Origin: Oscillospiraceae bacterium
GTDB taxonomy: Bacteria > Bacillota > Clostridia > Oscillospirales > Oscillospiraceae
Length of the DNA: 6,795 bases
Direction: 5' to 3'
NCBI GenBank assembly: GCA_017936205.1
Contig: JAGBGB010000128.1
Coordinates: forward strand, 1-6,795
Shown piece after piece: positions 6,670 through 6,795 of this stretch. Made by a program: the position numbers and the translations under genes. The notes beneath the pieces were generated by a model. That model was not told where the DNA came from, searched no databases, and was given only the letters and a program-made list of their open reading frames with translations. Every line of letters begins with the position of its first letter. Position 1 is the first letter of the stretch.

Positions 6670-6715
6670 AGAAGCTGCTTCCCATGATGCCACCATAGGA
6701 AGCAGCTTCTTTTTG
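6670..6715 (+). terminator. Rho-independent terminator of the hydroxylase/polyferredoxin operon
   Basis: A perfect 13-bp stem, AGAAGCTGCTTCC (6670-6682) with GGAAGCAGCTTCT (6698-6710), a 15-base loop, and a T-run continuing to 6714. It lies 16 bp after the polyferredoxin stop, so the operon has just two genes. Confidence 0.93.
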
Positions 6716-6750
6716 TAAATCCCACAAGCCAAATTCCGATTTATCGACGA

Positions 6751-6795
6751 GTGTTACGTACAACACCGTAGGGAACGGCCTGTGTGCCGTTCCGG
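6751..6795. repeat. Possible dispersed palindromic repeat, cut by window edge
   Basis: GGAACGGC (6772-6779), loop CTGTGT, GCCGTTCC (6786-6793) form a perfect 8-bp hairpin, preceded by CCGTAGG and by a second imperfect dyad GTGTT...AACAC (6751-6766). It is not followed by a T-run, at least up to the edge. The layout (a GTAGGG lead-in followed by a GC-rich hairpin after an operon's terminator) resembles repeats I recall from gut Clostridia genomes. Repetition cannot be shown from one copy. Confidence 0.4.

Overview
The window reads like a piece of chromosome from an anaerobic, endospore-forming Firmicute of the Clostridia. My best guess is an Oscillospiraceae-type gut commensal, judged from the SpoIIID gene, moderately GC-rich coding sequence, strong AGGAGG-type ribosome binding sites, and a FAD-less molybdenum hydroxylase paired with a polyferredoxin. 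The lineage is inferred from style and gene content, not from any marker search.

Left part (1-2831, minus strand): a compact amino-acid operon in the order serC, serA, gdhA (gdhA runs off the left edge). The gaps are about 30 bp, each gene has its own Shine-Dalgarno, and a good sigma-A promoter lies upstream of serC (-35 TTGATT, 17 bp spacer, -10 TATACT). SerA oxidises 3-phosphoglycerate. SerC transaminates the product using glutamate. GdhA can regenerate that glutamate from 2-oxoglutarate and ammonia. No serB is in view.

Middle (2906-3583): spoIIID on the minus strand ends in a perfect 11-bp-stem terminator that separates it from serC. It starts at TTG and has a promoter resembling the sporulation sigma-E consensus. 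The 358-bp stretch between spoIIID and the next gene is a divergent control region. On its right it holds a sigma-A-like promoter and three inverted repeats or palindromes for the plus-strand operon.

Right part (3584-6715, plus strand): a two-gene operon. The first gene encodes an 852-residue fused molybdenum hydroxylase: two [2Fe-2S] clusters plus the molybdopterin domain, with no FAD domain. It most resembles the family called selenium-dependent xanthine dehydrogenase. The second encodes a 164-residue polyferredoxin that resembles the C-terminal half of RnfB without its membrane anchor. A perfect 13-bp-stem terminator closes the operon. The likely picture is a cytoplasmic purine-type (or other N-heterocycle) hydroxylase passing electrons to a dedicated iron-sulfur carrier instead of to FAD/NAD. 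The last ~25 bases contain a hairpin that looks like part of a dispersed palindromic repeat.

No tRNA, rRNA, CRISPR array, insertion sequence or recognisable riboswitch was seen. The most interesting material is the hydroxylase/polyferredoxin pair and its palindrome-rich promoter, set head-to-head with a sporulation regulator.
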